From NCBI RefSeq assembly GCF_006438725.1, contig NZ_RCZD01000002.1, positions 125,294 to 189,293 of the forward strand: 64,000 bases of DNA, given 5' to 3'. Position 1 is the stretch's first letter. Each line of letters opens with the position of its first letter. Shown piece after piece: positions 8,900 to 16,909 of this stretch. Below the pieces are notes generated by a model. That model did no database searches. It saw only the letters and a list, made by a program, of their open reading frames with translations, and had not been told where the DNA came from. Position numbers and translations under genes: made by a program. Origin of the DNA: Ewingella americana (GTDB lineage Bacteria; Pseudomonadota; Gammaproteobacteria; Enterobacterales; Enterobacteriaceae).

Positions 8900-10339
8900 T
8901 CAGCCCGTTGGCTGACTCCCTCGTTTTGCCGATTCGAACGCCGCCAGCGTGTCTTTGCGGGCGTGGGAGTGATCGATAACCGGCGTCGGGTAGTCTAGCA
9001 CGCGATGAAGTTTCTCAGCCCATTGATGCGGTTGATGAATATGCTTTTCTGGGACATCGGTCAATTCCGGCACCCAGGCTTTAATAAAACGTCCGGCCTT
9101 ATCAAAGCGCTCGCCCTGGGTCGTCGGGTTGAAGATGCGAAAATAAGGCGCGGCGTCCGTACCGGTAGAAGCCCCCCACTGCCAGCCGCCGTTGTTGGCC
9201 GCCAGATCACCATCGAGCAGTTGCGACATGAAATAGCGCTCACCTTCGCGCCAGTCGATCAGCAAATCTTTGACCAGGAAACTGGCGACAATCATCCGCA
9301 GCCGGTTGTGCATCCAGCCGGTGGCGTTGAGCTGACGCATGGCAGCATCGACAATCGGATAACCGGTTTTACCCTCTTTCCAGGCCTGCAAATCTTGCGG
9401 CGCATGCCGCCAGCGCACGTTGTCGGTCCAGGCAATAAACGGTTGGTGTTTGCACAATGTCGGCCAGGCTACCAGCAGATGGCGGTAAAACTCGCGCCAC
9501 ACCAGCTCATTGAGCCAACCGAACGCGCCACCGTCACGGCGATCGAGCACCTCCGGGCACTCAGTGCGCAGGCGGTTGAAACATTGGCGCGGCGACAACA
9601 CGCCGGTGGCCAGATAAGGCGACAGCGAACTAGTGCCGTCCACGGCGGGCAAGTCCCGCTGCTCAAGATAATCCTGCACGGTTTCACGGCAGAAGGTGCG
9701 CAGGCGCTCGCGTGCAGCGTCTTCACCCACCGGGAAATCGTCGCCTATTTCCTGCTGCGGCATATCAAAAGGCGTCAGCGGGTGCATGGTGACGTCGCCG
9801 TCAATATCGCGGGCTTTCGGCGCAGGCAGTGAACGGCTGTCGGACTCCGCCAGCCGTTCAAGAAAGGCGCGGCGAAACGGCGTATAGACCTTGTACATCG
9901 TGCCTTCACCGGTCGTCACCGAACCGGGCGGCAACAGCAGGCTGTCGTCAAAACTGCGGGTAATGACGCTTTCCTGCAAGGCGTTTTCGAGCGCGGCATC
10001 ACGCTCGCGCTCATTGATTTCATACTGTTTGTTGTAGAACAGCGTATCGACGTGCTGCTGCTGGCAGAAATCTTTCAGCCAGCGCTGGCTGGCCGCGAAG
10101 TCATCACACTGATGATAGAAAAGCGCTATACCACGCCCACTCAGAGAAGCCTGCAACGCCTGCAAATGCTGGTAGATAAACGCCGCCTGACGGGGTGCCA
10201 TCACATGGCTTTCCCACTGTTTTGGCGTAGCGACAAACACGGCAATCACCTTCGCCTGCGGGTCTTCGCAGGCGGCGTGCAGCGCACGGTTGTCGGTAAT
10301 ACGCAGGTCGTTGCGAAACCAGACCAGATGCGTGGTCAT
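8900..10339 (-). CDS. phrB: deoxyribodipyrimidine photolyase
   Basis: This 479-residue protein (E. coli 472) begins MTTHLVWFRNDLRITDN, typical of class I CPD photolyases. The C-terminal FAD domain shows WMHNRLRMIVASFLVKDLLIDWREGERYF and GWQWGASTGTDAAPYFRIFNP. It uses blue light to reverse cyclobutane pyrimidine dimers. The start has an AAGGAG site and sits 14 bp after the DUF523-DUF1722 gene, the same pairing as E. coli ybgA-phr. Confidence 0.96.
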   Translation of the reverse strand: MTTHLVWFRNDLRITDNRALHAACEDPQAKVIAVFVATPKQWESHVMAPRQAAFIYQHLQALQASLSGRGIALFYHQCDDFAASQRWLKDFCQQQHVDTLFYNKQYEINERERDAALENALQESVITRSFDDSLLLPPGSVTTGEGTMYKVYTPFRRAFLERLAESDSRSLPAPKARDIDGDVTMHPLTPFDMPQQEIGDDFPVGEDAARERLRTFCRETVQDYLEQRDLPAVDGTSSLSPYLATGVLSPRQCFNRLRTECPEVLDRRDGGAFGWLNELVWREFYRHLLVAWPTLCKHQPFIAWTDNVRWRHAPQDLQAWKEGKTGYPIVDAAMRQLNATGWMHNRLRMIVASFLVKDLLIDWREGERYFMSQLLDGDLAANNGGWQWGASTGTDAAPYFRIFNPTTQGERFDKAGRFIKAWVPELTDVPEKHIHQPHQWAEKLHRVLDYPTPVIDHSHARKDTLAAFESAKRGSQPTG

Positions 10340-10353
10340 AAAGCTCCTTATAT

Positions 10354-11307
10354 TTAGTGTCCGTACCTGAGTCTTAATGCTTCAGGATACGGTTCGAAAT
10401 AGCGTTGCCCGGCCAGATAGGCATCCGGGTACTCCGACATGTAGTGTTTCAGCAAGGTGATCGGTGCCAGTAAAGGCTGTACCCCCTGACGGTAGCGGTC
10501 GATGAGCTGAGTCAGTTCCTGCCGCTGATGTGCGTTCAGTTGGCGACGGAAATAGCCCTGTACGTGCATCAGCACGTTGGTGTGGTTACGCCGCGTGGCC
10601 TTGTGTTGCAGCAAATCCATCAGCCGCTGGCGGTACTCAATGAAATAGTCCTCCAGCGATGACCACTCCTCCATACTGGCCACAAAACGACCCAGCTCCC
10701 GATACTGCGGCTGGGAGTGCGACAACAGCGAAAGTTTATAACGGCTGTGGAAAGCCATCAGTTTGCCGCGCGTCAAACCGCTGGTGCGCAGCTGATTTAG
10801 TTCATACAGCGCAAACACCCGCTCGACAAAATTCTCACGCAATACCGGATCGTTGAGGCGCCCATCTTCTTCCACCGGCAACCAGGGAAAGCGTTTCATC
10901 AGCGCCGCGGCATAAATACCCACCCCGCATTTTTGCCCATCTTTACCGTTGGCGCTGTACACCCGCACGCGCTCCATACCGCAGCTTGGCGATTTGGCAC
11001 AAAGAATGTATCCGCATAAATGACCGAGTGGTTCGGTACGTTTTTCGGCGTAGGTCTGCATTTGCTCTGTAATATCAATGGTTTCATCATTACTGAACCG
11101 CATGGCGACGCCCTCGCCCTGCCGCACCAGACGCAGTGCCGGCCGTGGCGTCGGCAGGCCGATGGCCATCTCCGGGCAAATCGCGTCGAAACGGACATAA
11201 GGCGCCAGCTGTTCGACGGCAAACGCCAGCCGCTTATGGCCGCCATCAAAACGGACATTTTCCCCCAACAGGCAGGCGCTGATCCCAATCGGAATATGTT
11301 CACTCAT
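10354..11307 (-). CDS. ybgA: DUF523 (TudS-like) - DUF1722 (YbgA) fusion protein
   Basis: The 317-residue protein has two parts. Residues 1 to ~150 are DUF523, with ISACLLGENVRFDGGHKR at the N-terminus and KSPSCGMERVRVY near 105-117. Residues ~175-315 are DUF1722, the domain that alone makes E. coli YbgA (169 aa). DUF523 includes TudS thiouracil desulfidase, which holds a [4Fe-4S] cluster; Cys12, Cys44 and Cys109 are candidate ligands here. The gene leads the operon with phrB (14-bp gap) and has a GGGAGT ribosome site. No activity has been shown for the fusion; a thio-base or photodamage role is inference. Confidence 0.85.
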   Translation of the reverse strand: MSEHIPIGISACLLGENVRFDGGHKRLAFAVEQLAPYVRFDAICPEMAIGLPTPRPALRLVRQGEGVAMRFSNDETIDITEQMQTYAEKRTEPLGHLCGYILCAKSPSCGMERVRVYSANGKDGQKCGVGIYAAALMKRFPWLPVEEDGRLNDPVLRENFVERVFALYELNQLRTSGLTRGKLMAFHSRYKLSLLSHSQPQYRELGRFVASMEEWSSLEDYFIEYRQRLMDLLQHKATRRNHTNVLMHVQGYFRRQLNAHQRQELTQLIDRYRQGVQPLLAPITLLKHYMSEYPDAYLAGQRYFEPYPEALRLRYGH

Positions 11308-11423
11308 GGCGACTCCCTATGTTCATCTGGAAAAAGGGCTGAAGATAGACTCATCAACGCCCGGTATGATTCAGTATAAGTTATACAATAAAATAATGTT
11401 GTACAGGTTTTGTGTTCAGACAA

Positions 11424-11454
11424 TAAAAAAACCCGGTCAGTTAACCGGGGTTTA
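11424..11454 (-). terminator. rho-independent terminator downstream of ybfA
   Basis: Read on the minus strand, a stem ACCCGGT/ACCGGG-type hairpin is followed by seven T residues (the A-run at 11425-11431). It is positioned to end the ybfA transcript after passing through repeat copy B. Confidence 0.75.
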
Positions 11455-11485
11455 AGAAAGGATTTGAAAAGCTGGAACTCTGGAA

Positions 11486-11608
11486 TCCACTAAGTCATTG
11501 GCCATACAGCAAGGCAGCAAGTGCATGAACCCCGATGAGCTGACTCAAGTCAGTGATTCGGGTGAGTGCGCGAAGCTAACACCGCTGTAGCGTCAAGGAC
11601 GACGTGGA
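11486..11608 (+). repeat. dispersed palindromic repeat, copy B
   Basis: It contains AGCAAGGCAGCAAG, CCCGATGAGCTGACTCAAG, TCAGTGATTCGGGTGAG and a right arm with GCTAACACCGCTG. It is more diverged than copies C and D. It fills the 3' flank of ybfA and ends next to its stop codon, so it would be transcribed as the ybfA 3' UTR. Confidence 0.75.
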
Positions 11609-11609
11609 T

Positions 11610-11816
11610 TTAGTAGAACTCTTGCGCCGCGACCTCTGCGTGTGCCAGCCACACCGGTTTATCACTGGTTTTCAGCCAGACACGGTGTAAATAGCTGTAA
11701 AAACGGGCGCGGTCCTGACGGAAAAGCATAACCGGTAATACCAGCAGACCAGCGGCCAGTACCAGAGCGCGGCGGGTGATGATGCGGGTCAGCGTATACG
11801 GCGTGTAATCAGACAT
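11610..11816 (-). CDS. ybfA: YbfA family small membrane protein (DUF2517)
   Basis: This 68-residue protein is the same size as E. coli YbfA. It shares the core [25 protein letters not shown], recognised from memory. One hydrophobic helix ([15 protein letters not shown], about residues 17-31) suggests inner-membrane anchoring. It is divergent from kdpFABCDE exactly as in E. coli. The function is unknown. Repeat copies B and C flank the gene on either side in the same orientation. Confidence 0.88.
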   Translation of the reverse strand: MSDYTPYTLTRIITRRALVLAAGLLVLPVMLFRQDRARFYSYLHRVWLKTSDKPVWLAHAEVAAQEFY

Positions 11817-12049
11817 AGCGTTGCTCCTTTCGGAAAGTTTTAAGGTGGATTTCGAAACTCACGGAACCTGTAAATTGAACAAAATTTTACCGCAATAGAT
11901 GAAAGTTTACTACTCATCTGACCACTTAAAGCATAAAAAAACGCCACTTTTTGGTTATGACTGTAATTAAGTTACGAAAAAGTTAAATAAACACAGCTTT
12001 ATGTTTCAACAATGAAAAATAAGTTAAACCCATTATTTATTCTCCTAAG

Positions 12050-12176
12050 CCAAATCCCGGGCTATTCGCGTTGTATCAAGGCGGCAAGGGAGCGAGTCCC
12101 CAGGAGCTTACTTAGGTAAGTGACTGGGGTGAGTAAGCGTAGCCAACGCAGAGACGACTCGAAGGGCGACGGGATT
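12050..12176 (+). repeat. dispersed palindromic repeat, copy C
   Basis: This is one of the best-preserved copies. CAAGGCGGCAAGGGAGCGAG is followed by the nested stems CCCCAG/CTGGGG and CTTACTTAGGTAAG, then AGCCAACGCAGAGACGACTC and GAAGGGCGAC. It lies in the ybfA-kdpF divergent region and its right edge directly touches the KdpE box. Confidence 0.82.
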
Positions 12177-12193
12177 TTTATACTTTTTTTACA
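12177..12193 (+). promoter_or_regulatory. KdpE operator of kdpFABCDE
   Basis: TTTATACTTTTTTTACA is identical, as I recall it, to the KdpE-binding site of the E. coli kdp promoter. It lies 42 bp upstream of a -10-like TATTCT (12236-12241). Phospho-KdpE binding here should activate the operon under K+ limitation. Confidence 0.85.
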
Positions 12194-12235
12194 CCTGAAG
12201 CCCTTATCTTTTCAGGATCTTTTCCCGCGTTTTCC

Positions 12236-12241
12236 TATTCT
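12236..12241 (+). promoter_or_regulatory. predicted -10 element of the kdp promoter
   Basis: TATTCT lies 37 bp before the kdpF GTG and 42 bp after the KdpE box. No good -35 hexamer is seen, as expected for an activator-dependent promoter. Confidence 0.55.
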
Positions 12242-12278
12242 CGCTGCAACATAAAAAACACACCTGTGGAGGTGGACT

Positions 12279-12368
12279 GTGACTGTTGGCGTAATCTGCG
12301 GCGCACTGCTGGTTCTTTTGCTGCTCGGCTATCTGGTTTATGCCTTGCTGAATGCGGAGGAATTTTAA
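12279..12368 (+). CDS. kdpF: K+-transporting ATPase small subunit KdpF
   Basis: This 29-codon gene starts at GTG with GGAGG seven bases upstream. The product contains the single transmembrane helix VICGALLVLLLLGYLVYALL and ends NAEEF, very close to E. coli KdpF (29 aa, ...NAEAF). It stabilises the KdpABC complex as a lipid-like peptide in the inner membrane. The stop abuts the kdpA ATG directly, and the kdpA ribosome site (GCGGAGGA) lies inside kdpF, so translation is coupled. Confidence 0.93.
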   Translation: MTVGVICGALLVLLLLGYLVYALLNAEEF

Positions 12369-14057
12369 ATGGCAGCTTCGGCATTCTTACTCATCGCCAG
12401 CTTTATGCTGGTGCTATTGCTGCTTTCAAAACCGTTGGGCAATTTTATTGCTCAGTTGATTGAAGGTCGGCCCGTCGCATTTTTACAAGGGTTTGAACGC
12501 GGGATATTACGCACGGCGGGGAGCGCCGAGACCGAGATGAACTGGTGGCAATATGCACTGGCCATCATGGTTTTCAACATTCTGGGGATTGTGATTTTAA
12601 TGGCGCTGCTGATGGCGCAAGGCTCGCTCCCCCTCAACCCGCAGAACTTTGGCGGTTTGTCTTGGGACCTGGCCTTTAATACTGCCATCAGTTTTGTCAG
12701 CAACACCAACTGGCAGGCCTACAGCGGTGAAAGCACGCTGAGCTATTTGAGCCAAATGGTTGGCCTGACAGTACAAAACTTCCTGTCCGCCGCCACCGGG
12801 ATTGCCGTGGCCTTTGCGCTGATCCGTGCTTTTGCACGTCCTTCCGCGCAGACCATTGGTAACGCCTGGACTGACCTGTGGCGCATTACCATTTATCTGC
12901 TGATCCCAATAGCGTTGCTGATCGCGGTGTTCTTTGTCAGCCAGGGCGTGCTGCAAAACTTCGAAGCTTATCAGCACGTCACCACGCTCGAAGGCTTGCA
13001 ACAAACGTTGCCAATGGGGCCGGTGGCTTCGCAGGAAGCGATCAAAATGCTCGGGACTAACGGCGGCGGCTTCTTTGGGGCTAACTCGGCTCATCCGTTT
13101 GAAAACCCAACCGCACTGAGCAACATGGTGCAGATGCTGGCGATTTTCCTCATCCCTTGCGCGCTATGCTTCGCCTTTGGCCGCGTGGTCGGCGACAACC
13201 GTCAGGGCCATGCGCTGATATGGTCGATGTCGATCATTTTCGTGGTGTCAGTGGTCGTCATTATGTACGCCGAATTGCAGGGTAACCCGCACCTCACCCA
13301 ACTCGGTGCCACCAGCAATATCAATATGGAAGGTAAGGAAAGTCGCTTCGGCATTCTGGCTTCCAGCTTCTTTGCGGCGGTCACAACGGCGGCGTCATGC
13401 GGTGCAGTTAACGCCATGCATGACTCCTTCACCGCACTCGGCGGAATGGTGCCGATGTGGCTGATGCAAATTGGTGAAGTGGTGTTCGGCGGTGTGGGTT
13501 CAGGTCTGTACGGCATGCTGCTGTTCGTGCTGCTGACGGTGTTTATCGCCGGTCTGATGATCGGCCGCACACCGGAGTATCTCGGTAAGAAGATTGACGT
13601 TTACGACATGAAGATGACCGCGCTGGCGATTCTGGTCACACCGACACTGGTGTTGCTCGGCACCGCGCTGGCATTAGTCACTGATGCAGGTCGCGCCGGT
13701 ATTGCTAACCCTGGCGCACACGGTTTCAGCGAAGTGCTGTATGCCGTCTCTTCAGCCGCCAACAACAACGGCAGCGCCTTCGGCGGCCTGAGCGTCAATA
13801 CACCGTTCTACAACGTACTGTTAGCCGTATGTATGTTCTTCGGTCGCTTCGGGGTGATTTTACCGGTCCTGGCCATCGCGGGTTCACTGGTTGCGAAAAA
13901 ACGCCAGAAAGCCGGTAACGGAACACTGCCAACGTCTGGCCCGCTGTTCATCGGCCTGCTGGTCGGTACGGTTCTGCTGGTCGGTGCGCTGACCTTCGTT
14001 CCTGCGCTGGCCCTCGGTCCGGTGGCGGAACATTTGCAGGTGTGGTCCACGCAGTAA
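12369..14057 (+). CDS. kdpA: K+-transporting ATPase, K+-channel subunit KdpA
   Basis: The 562-residue integral membrane protein (E. coli 557) belongs to the superfamily of K+ transporters. Selectivity-filter-like segments are visible: [51 protein letters not shown] and [13 protein letters not shown]. It forms the high-affinity K+ entry pore of the Kdp complex. Ten or so hydrophobic helices are evident. It is the second gene of the operon and is immediately preceded by kdpF. Confidence 0.97.
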   Translation: MAASAFLLIASFMLVLLLLSKPLGNFIAQLIEGRPVAFLQGFERGILRTAGSAETEMNWWQYALAIMVFNILGIVILMALLMAQGSLPLNPQNFGGLSWDLAFNTAISFVSNTNWQAYSGESTLSYLSQMVGLTVQNFLSAATGIAVAFALIRAFARPSAQTIGNAWTDLWRITIYLLIPIALLIAVFFVSQGVLQNFEAYQHVTTLEGLQQTLPMGPVASQEAIKMLGTNGGGFFGANSAHPFENPTALSNMVQMLAIFLIPCALCFAFGRVVGDNRQGHALIWSMSIIFVVSVVVIMYAELQGNPHLTQLGATSNINMEGKESRFGILASSFFAAVTTAASCGAVNAMHDSFTALGGMVPMWLMQIGEVVFGGVGSGLYGMLLFVLLTVFIAGLMIGRTPEYLGKKIDVYDMKMTALAILVTPTLVLLGTALALVTDAGRAGIANPGAHGFSEVLYAVSSAANNNGSAFGGLSVNTPFYNVLLAVCMFFGRFGVILPVLAIAGSLVAKKRQKAGNGTLPTSGPLFIGLLVGTVLLVGALTFVPALALGPVAEHLQVWSTQ

Positions 14058-14099
14058 TGCCTTGACCCCGTTGAATTCATGAACAGTGAGATTAAGAAA

Positions 14100-16166
14100 A
14101 TGACTCGTAAGAAACGTGCGCTGTTTGATTCGCGCCTCATCCGCACCGCCCTGCTCGACGCGGTGAAGAAACTGGACCCCCGCGTCCAGTGGCGCAATCC
14201 GGTAATGTTCGTGGTTTATCTCGGCAGTATTCTGACCACGATGATTTGGCTGGCTATTCTTTTCAAACAAACCGACGGCAGCGCCGGGTTTACCGGCAGC
14301 GTGTCGCTGTGGCTGTGGTTTACCGTGCTGTTCGCCAACTTTGCCGAAGCCCTGGCCGAAGGCCGCAGTAAGGCGCAGGCACAGAGCCTGAAAGGGGTGC
14401 AGAAAACCAGCTGGGCGAAGAAGATTTATGAACCCCGCCCGGAATCACCGGTGATCAAAGTGGCCGCCGATTCCCTGCGTAAAGGCGACATGGTACTGAT
14501 CGAAGCCGGTGATACCGTGCCGTGCGACGGTGAAGTGTTAGTCGGCGGTGCGTCAGTTGATGAAAGCGCCATCACCGGTGAGTCTGCACCGGTTATCCGC
14601 GAGTCCGGCGGTGACTTCTCCTCCGTCACCGGCGGGACCCGTGTGCTGTCTGACTGGCTGGTGGTGCAGTGCTCGGCTAACCCAGGCGATACCTTCCTTG
14701 ATCGGATGATCGCCATGGTGGAAGGCGCCAAACGTCGCAAAACACCAAACGAAGTGGCGCTGACCATTCTGCTGGTGGCGCTGACGCTGGTGTTTGTGCT
14801 GGCAACGGCCACGTTGTATCCATTCTCCTTGTTCAGCGTTGACGCCAGCCATGTCGGCGTGCCAGTAACCGTTACTGTGTTAGTGGCGCTGCTGGTTTGT
14901 CTCATCCCAACCACCATCGGCGGTCTGCTGTCGGCCATCGGGGTGGCGGGTATGAGCCGTATGCTGGAAGCCAACGTGATCGCCACCAGCGGCCGTGCGG
15001 TCGAAGCAGCCGGTGACGTGGATGTGCTGCTGCTGGATAAAACCGGCACCATCACGCTGGGTAACCGCCAGGCATCGCAGTTCCTGCCCGCACCTGGGGT
15101 GACGGAACAGGAACTGGCCGATGTCGCACAGTTATCTTCGCTGGCCGATGAAACACCGGAAGGCCGCAGTATTGTGGTGCTGGCAAAACAGCGCTTTAAC
15201 CTGCGCGAACGTGATATTCATTCGCTGAACGCCACTTTCGTGCCCTTCTCGGCGCAAACCCGCATGAGCGGCGTGAACATCGGGGATCGCAGCATTCGTA
15301 AAGGGTCTGTCGATGCCATTCGTCGTCACGTGGAAACCAACGGCGGCAGCTTCCCGCTGGCCATCGAAGGCCTGGTGGAAACCGTGGCCCGCAAAGGCGG
15401 AACACCGCTGGTGGTGGCGGAAGATGCCCGGGTGCTTGGCGTGGTCGAGCTGAAGGATATCGTTAAAGGTGGCATTAAAGAGCGCTTCGCCGAACTGCGT
15501 AAGATGGGTATCAAAACGGTGATGATCACCGGGGATAACCGTCTGACCGCCGCAGCAATTGCCGCTGAAGCCGGTGTGGATGATTTCCTGTCTGAAGCCA
15601 CGCCGGAAGCCAAGCTGGCCCTGATTCGTCAGTACCAGTCAGAAGGTCGCCTGGTGGCAATGACCGGCGACGGTACCAACGATGCCCCGGCACTGGCGCA
15701 GGCTGACGTGGCGGTTGCCATGAACTCCGGTACGCAGGCGGCGAAAGAAGCCGGCAACATGGTCGATCTGGATTCCAACCCGACCAAACTTATCGAAGTG
15801 GTGCACATCGGTAAACAGATGCTGATGACGCGCGGCTCGCTGACCACCTTCAGTATTGCCAATGACGTTGCCAAGTATTTCGCCATCATTCCGGCGGCCT
15901 TCGCGGCAACCTATCCGCAGCTCAATGCGCTGAACGTGATGCATCTGCATTCACCGTCATCCGCCATTTTGTCAGCGGTTATTTTCAACGCCCTGGTGAT
16001 TGTGTTCCTGATCCCACTGGCGCTGAAAGGCGTGAGCTATAAAGCCATGAGTGCCGCGTCGCTGTTGCGTCGTAACCTGTGGATCTATGGCGTAGGTGGA
16101 TTGCTGGTGCCGTTCGCAGGTATCAAGCTAATTGACGTGATCCTGACTGTATTACACCTGAGCTAA
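14100..16166 (+). CDS. kdpB: K+-transporting P-type ATPase KdpB
   Basis: This protein couples ATP hydrolysis to K+ import. It carries the phosphorylation motif DKTGTITLG with Asp313, the actuator motif TGES (Ser162, the residue reported to be inhibited by phosphorylation in E. coli) and the hinge motif [12 protein letters not shown] chose ATG 14100 ([11 protein letters not shown], 688 aa), which aligns with the E. coli start; an in-frame ATG seven codons upstream (14079) is possible. The loop before the second core helix pair is six residues longer than E. coli. Confidence 0.96.
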   Translation: MTRKKRALFDSRLIRTALLDAVKKLDPRVQWRNPVMFVVYLGSILTTMIWLAILFKQTDGSAGFTGSVSLWLWFTVLFANFAEALAEGRSKAQAQSLKGVQKTSWAKKIYEPRPESPVIKVAADSLRKGDMVLIEAGDTVPCDGEVLVGGASVDESAITGESAPVIRESGGDFSSVTGGTRVLSDWLVVQCSANPGDTFLDRMIAMVEGAKRRKTPNEVALTILLVALTLVFVLATATLYPFSLFSVDASHVGVPVTVTVLVALLVCLIPTTIGGLLSAIGVAGMSRMLEANVIATSGRAVEAAGDVDVLLLDKTGTITLGNRQASQFLPAPGVTEQELADVAQLSSLADETPEGRSIVVLAKQRFNLRERDIHSLNATFVPFSAQTRMSGVNIGDRSIRKGSVDAIRRHVETNGGSFPLAIEGLVETVARKGGTPLVVAEDARVLGVVELKDIVKGGIKERFAELRKMGIKTVMITGDNRLTAAAIAAEAGVDDFLSEATPEAKLALIRQYQSEGRLVAMTGDGTNDAPALAQADVAVAMNSGTQAAKEAGNMVDLDSNPTKLIEVVHIGKQMLMTRGSLTTFSIANDVAKYFAIIPAAFAATYPQLNALNVMHLHSPSSAILSAVIFNALVIVFLIPLALKGVSYKAMSAASLLRRNLWIYGVGGLLVPFAGIKLIDVILTVLHLS

Positions 16167-16188
16167 GCTTTCTTTGAGGACAATGCAC

Positions 16189-16794
16189 ATGTCTGTTACG
16201 ACAATGAGAAATACACGTCACAGTTATATCCGTCCGGCCATTGTGATGACGGTATTACTGACGCTGGCGACCGGGGTGGTTTACCCGCTGATCACCACCG
16301 GGATCTCCACCGCCTTGTTCCATCAACAAGCGGAAGGTTCACTGATTCTGGAGGGAGATAAGCTGATAGGCTCTGAACTGATTGGTCAGAACTTTACCCA
16401 CAACAACTATTTTTGGGGACGTCCGTCGGCGACATCCGACACCCCCTACAACGCGATGGCGTCCGGCGGCAGCAATCTGGCAGTGAGCAATCCGGCGCTG
16501 GACAAAGCCGTAGCGGATCGCGTGGCGGCACTGCGTCTGGCAAATCCACAAAGTTCGCCACAGGTGCCGGTGGATCTGGTGACCGCGTCCGGCAGTGGTT
16601 TAGACCCACAAATCTCGGTGGAAGCCGCACAGTGGCAAGCCCAGCGCGTTGCCAGCGCCCGTGGTTTAACGGTGGCGCAAGTGACTAAACTGATTGATGA
16701 TAATACCGTCTCGCCGCTGGTGAATTTCCTCGGCCCGACCGTGGTGAACGTGGTTCAATTGAACCATGCATTGGATCAGGTGAAAGCGCAGTAA
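16189..16794 (+). CDS. kdpC: K+-transporting ATPase subunit KdpC
   Basis: The 201-residue protein has one N-terminal transmembrane helix ([21 protein letters not shown]), then a periplasmic domain with the family motifs [17 protein letters not shown] and [15 protein letters not shown]. It is a periplasmic accessory of KdpA and increases K+ affinity. The ATG at 16189 has GAGGA eight bases upstream; two earlier in-frame starts lack usable spacing. E. coli KdpC is 190 aa. Confidence 0.95.
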   Translation: MSVTTMRNTRHSYIRPAIVMTVLLTLATGVVYPLITTGISTALFHQQAEGSLILEGDKLIGSELIGQNFTHNNYFWGRPSATSDTPYNAMASGGSNLAVSNPALDKAVADRVAALRLANPQSSPQVPVDLVTASGSGLDPQISVEAAQWQAQRVASARGLTVAQVTKLIDDNTVSPLVNFLGPTVVNVVQLNHALDQVKAQ

Positions 16795-16909
16795 TTTGTT
16801 CGAACTCACATTGTCAGATCAGGGTGCAACACGCTGTACCTTTCGGAGAGATCTCCCGGAAGGCACAACATGCTGCGCCCGTTCGGCTTTCTATAAAACA
16901 AGGATCATC

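Noticed and set aside
16796-16909. 38-codon extension of kdpD
   Set aside because: The homologous start is ATG 16910 with an AAGGA site, and the extension has no similarity to the KdpD N-terminus.
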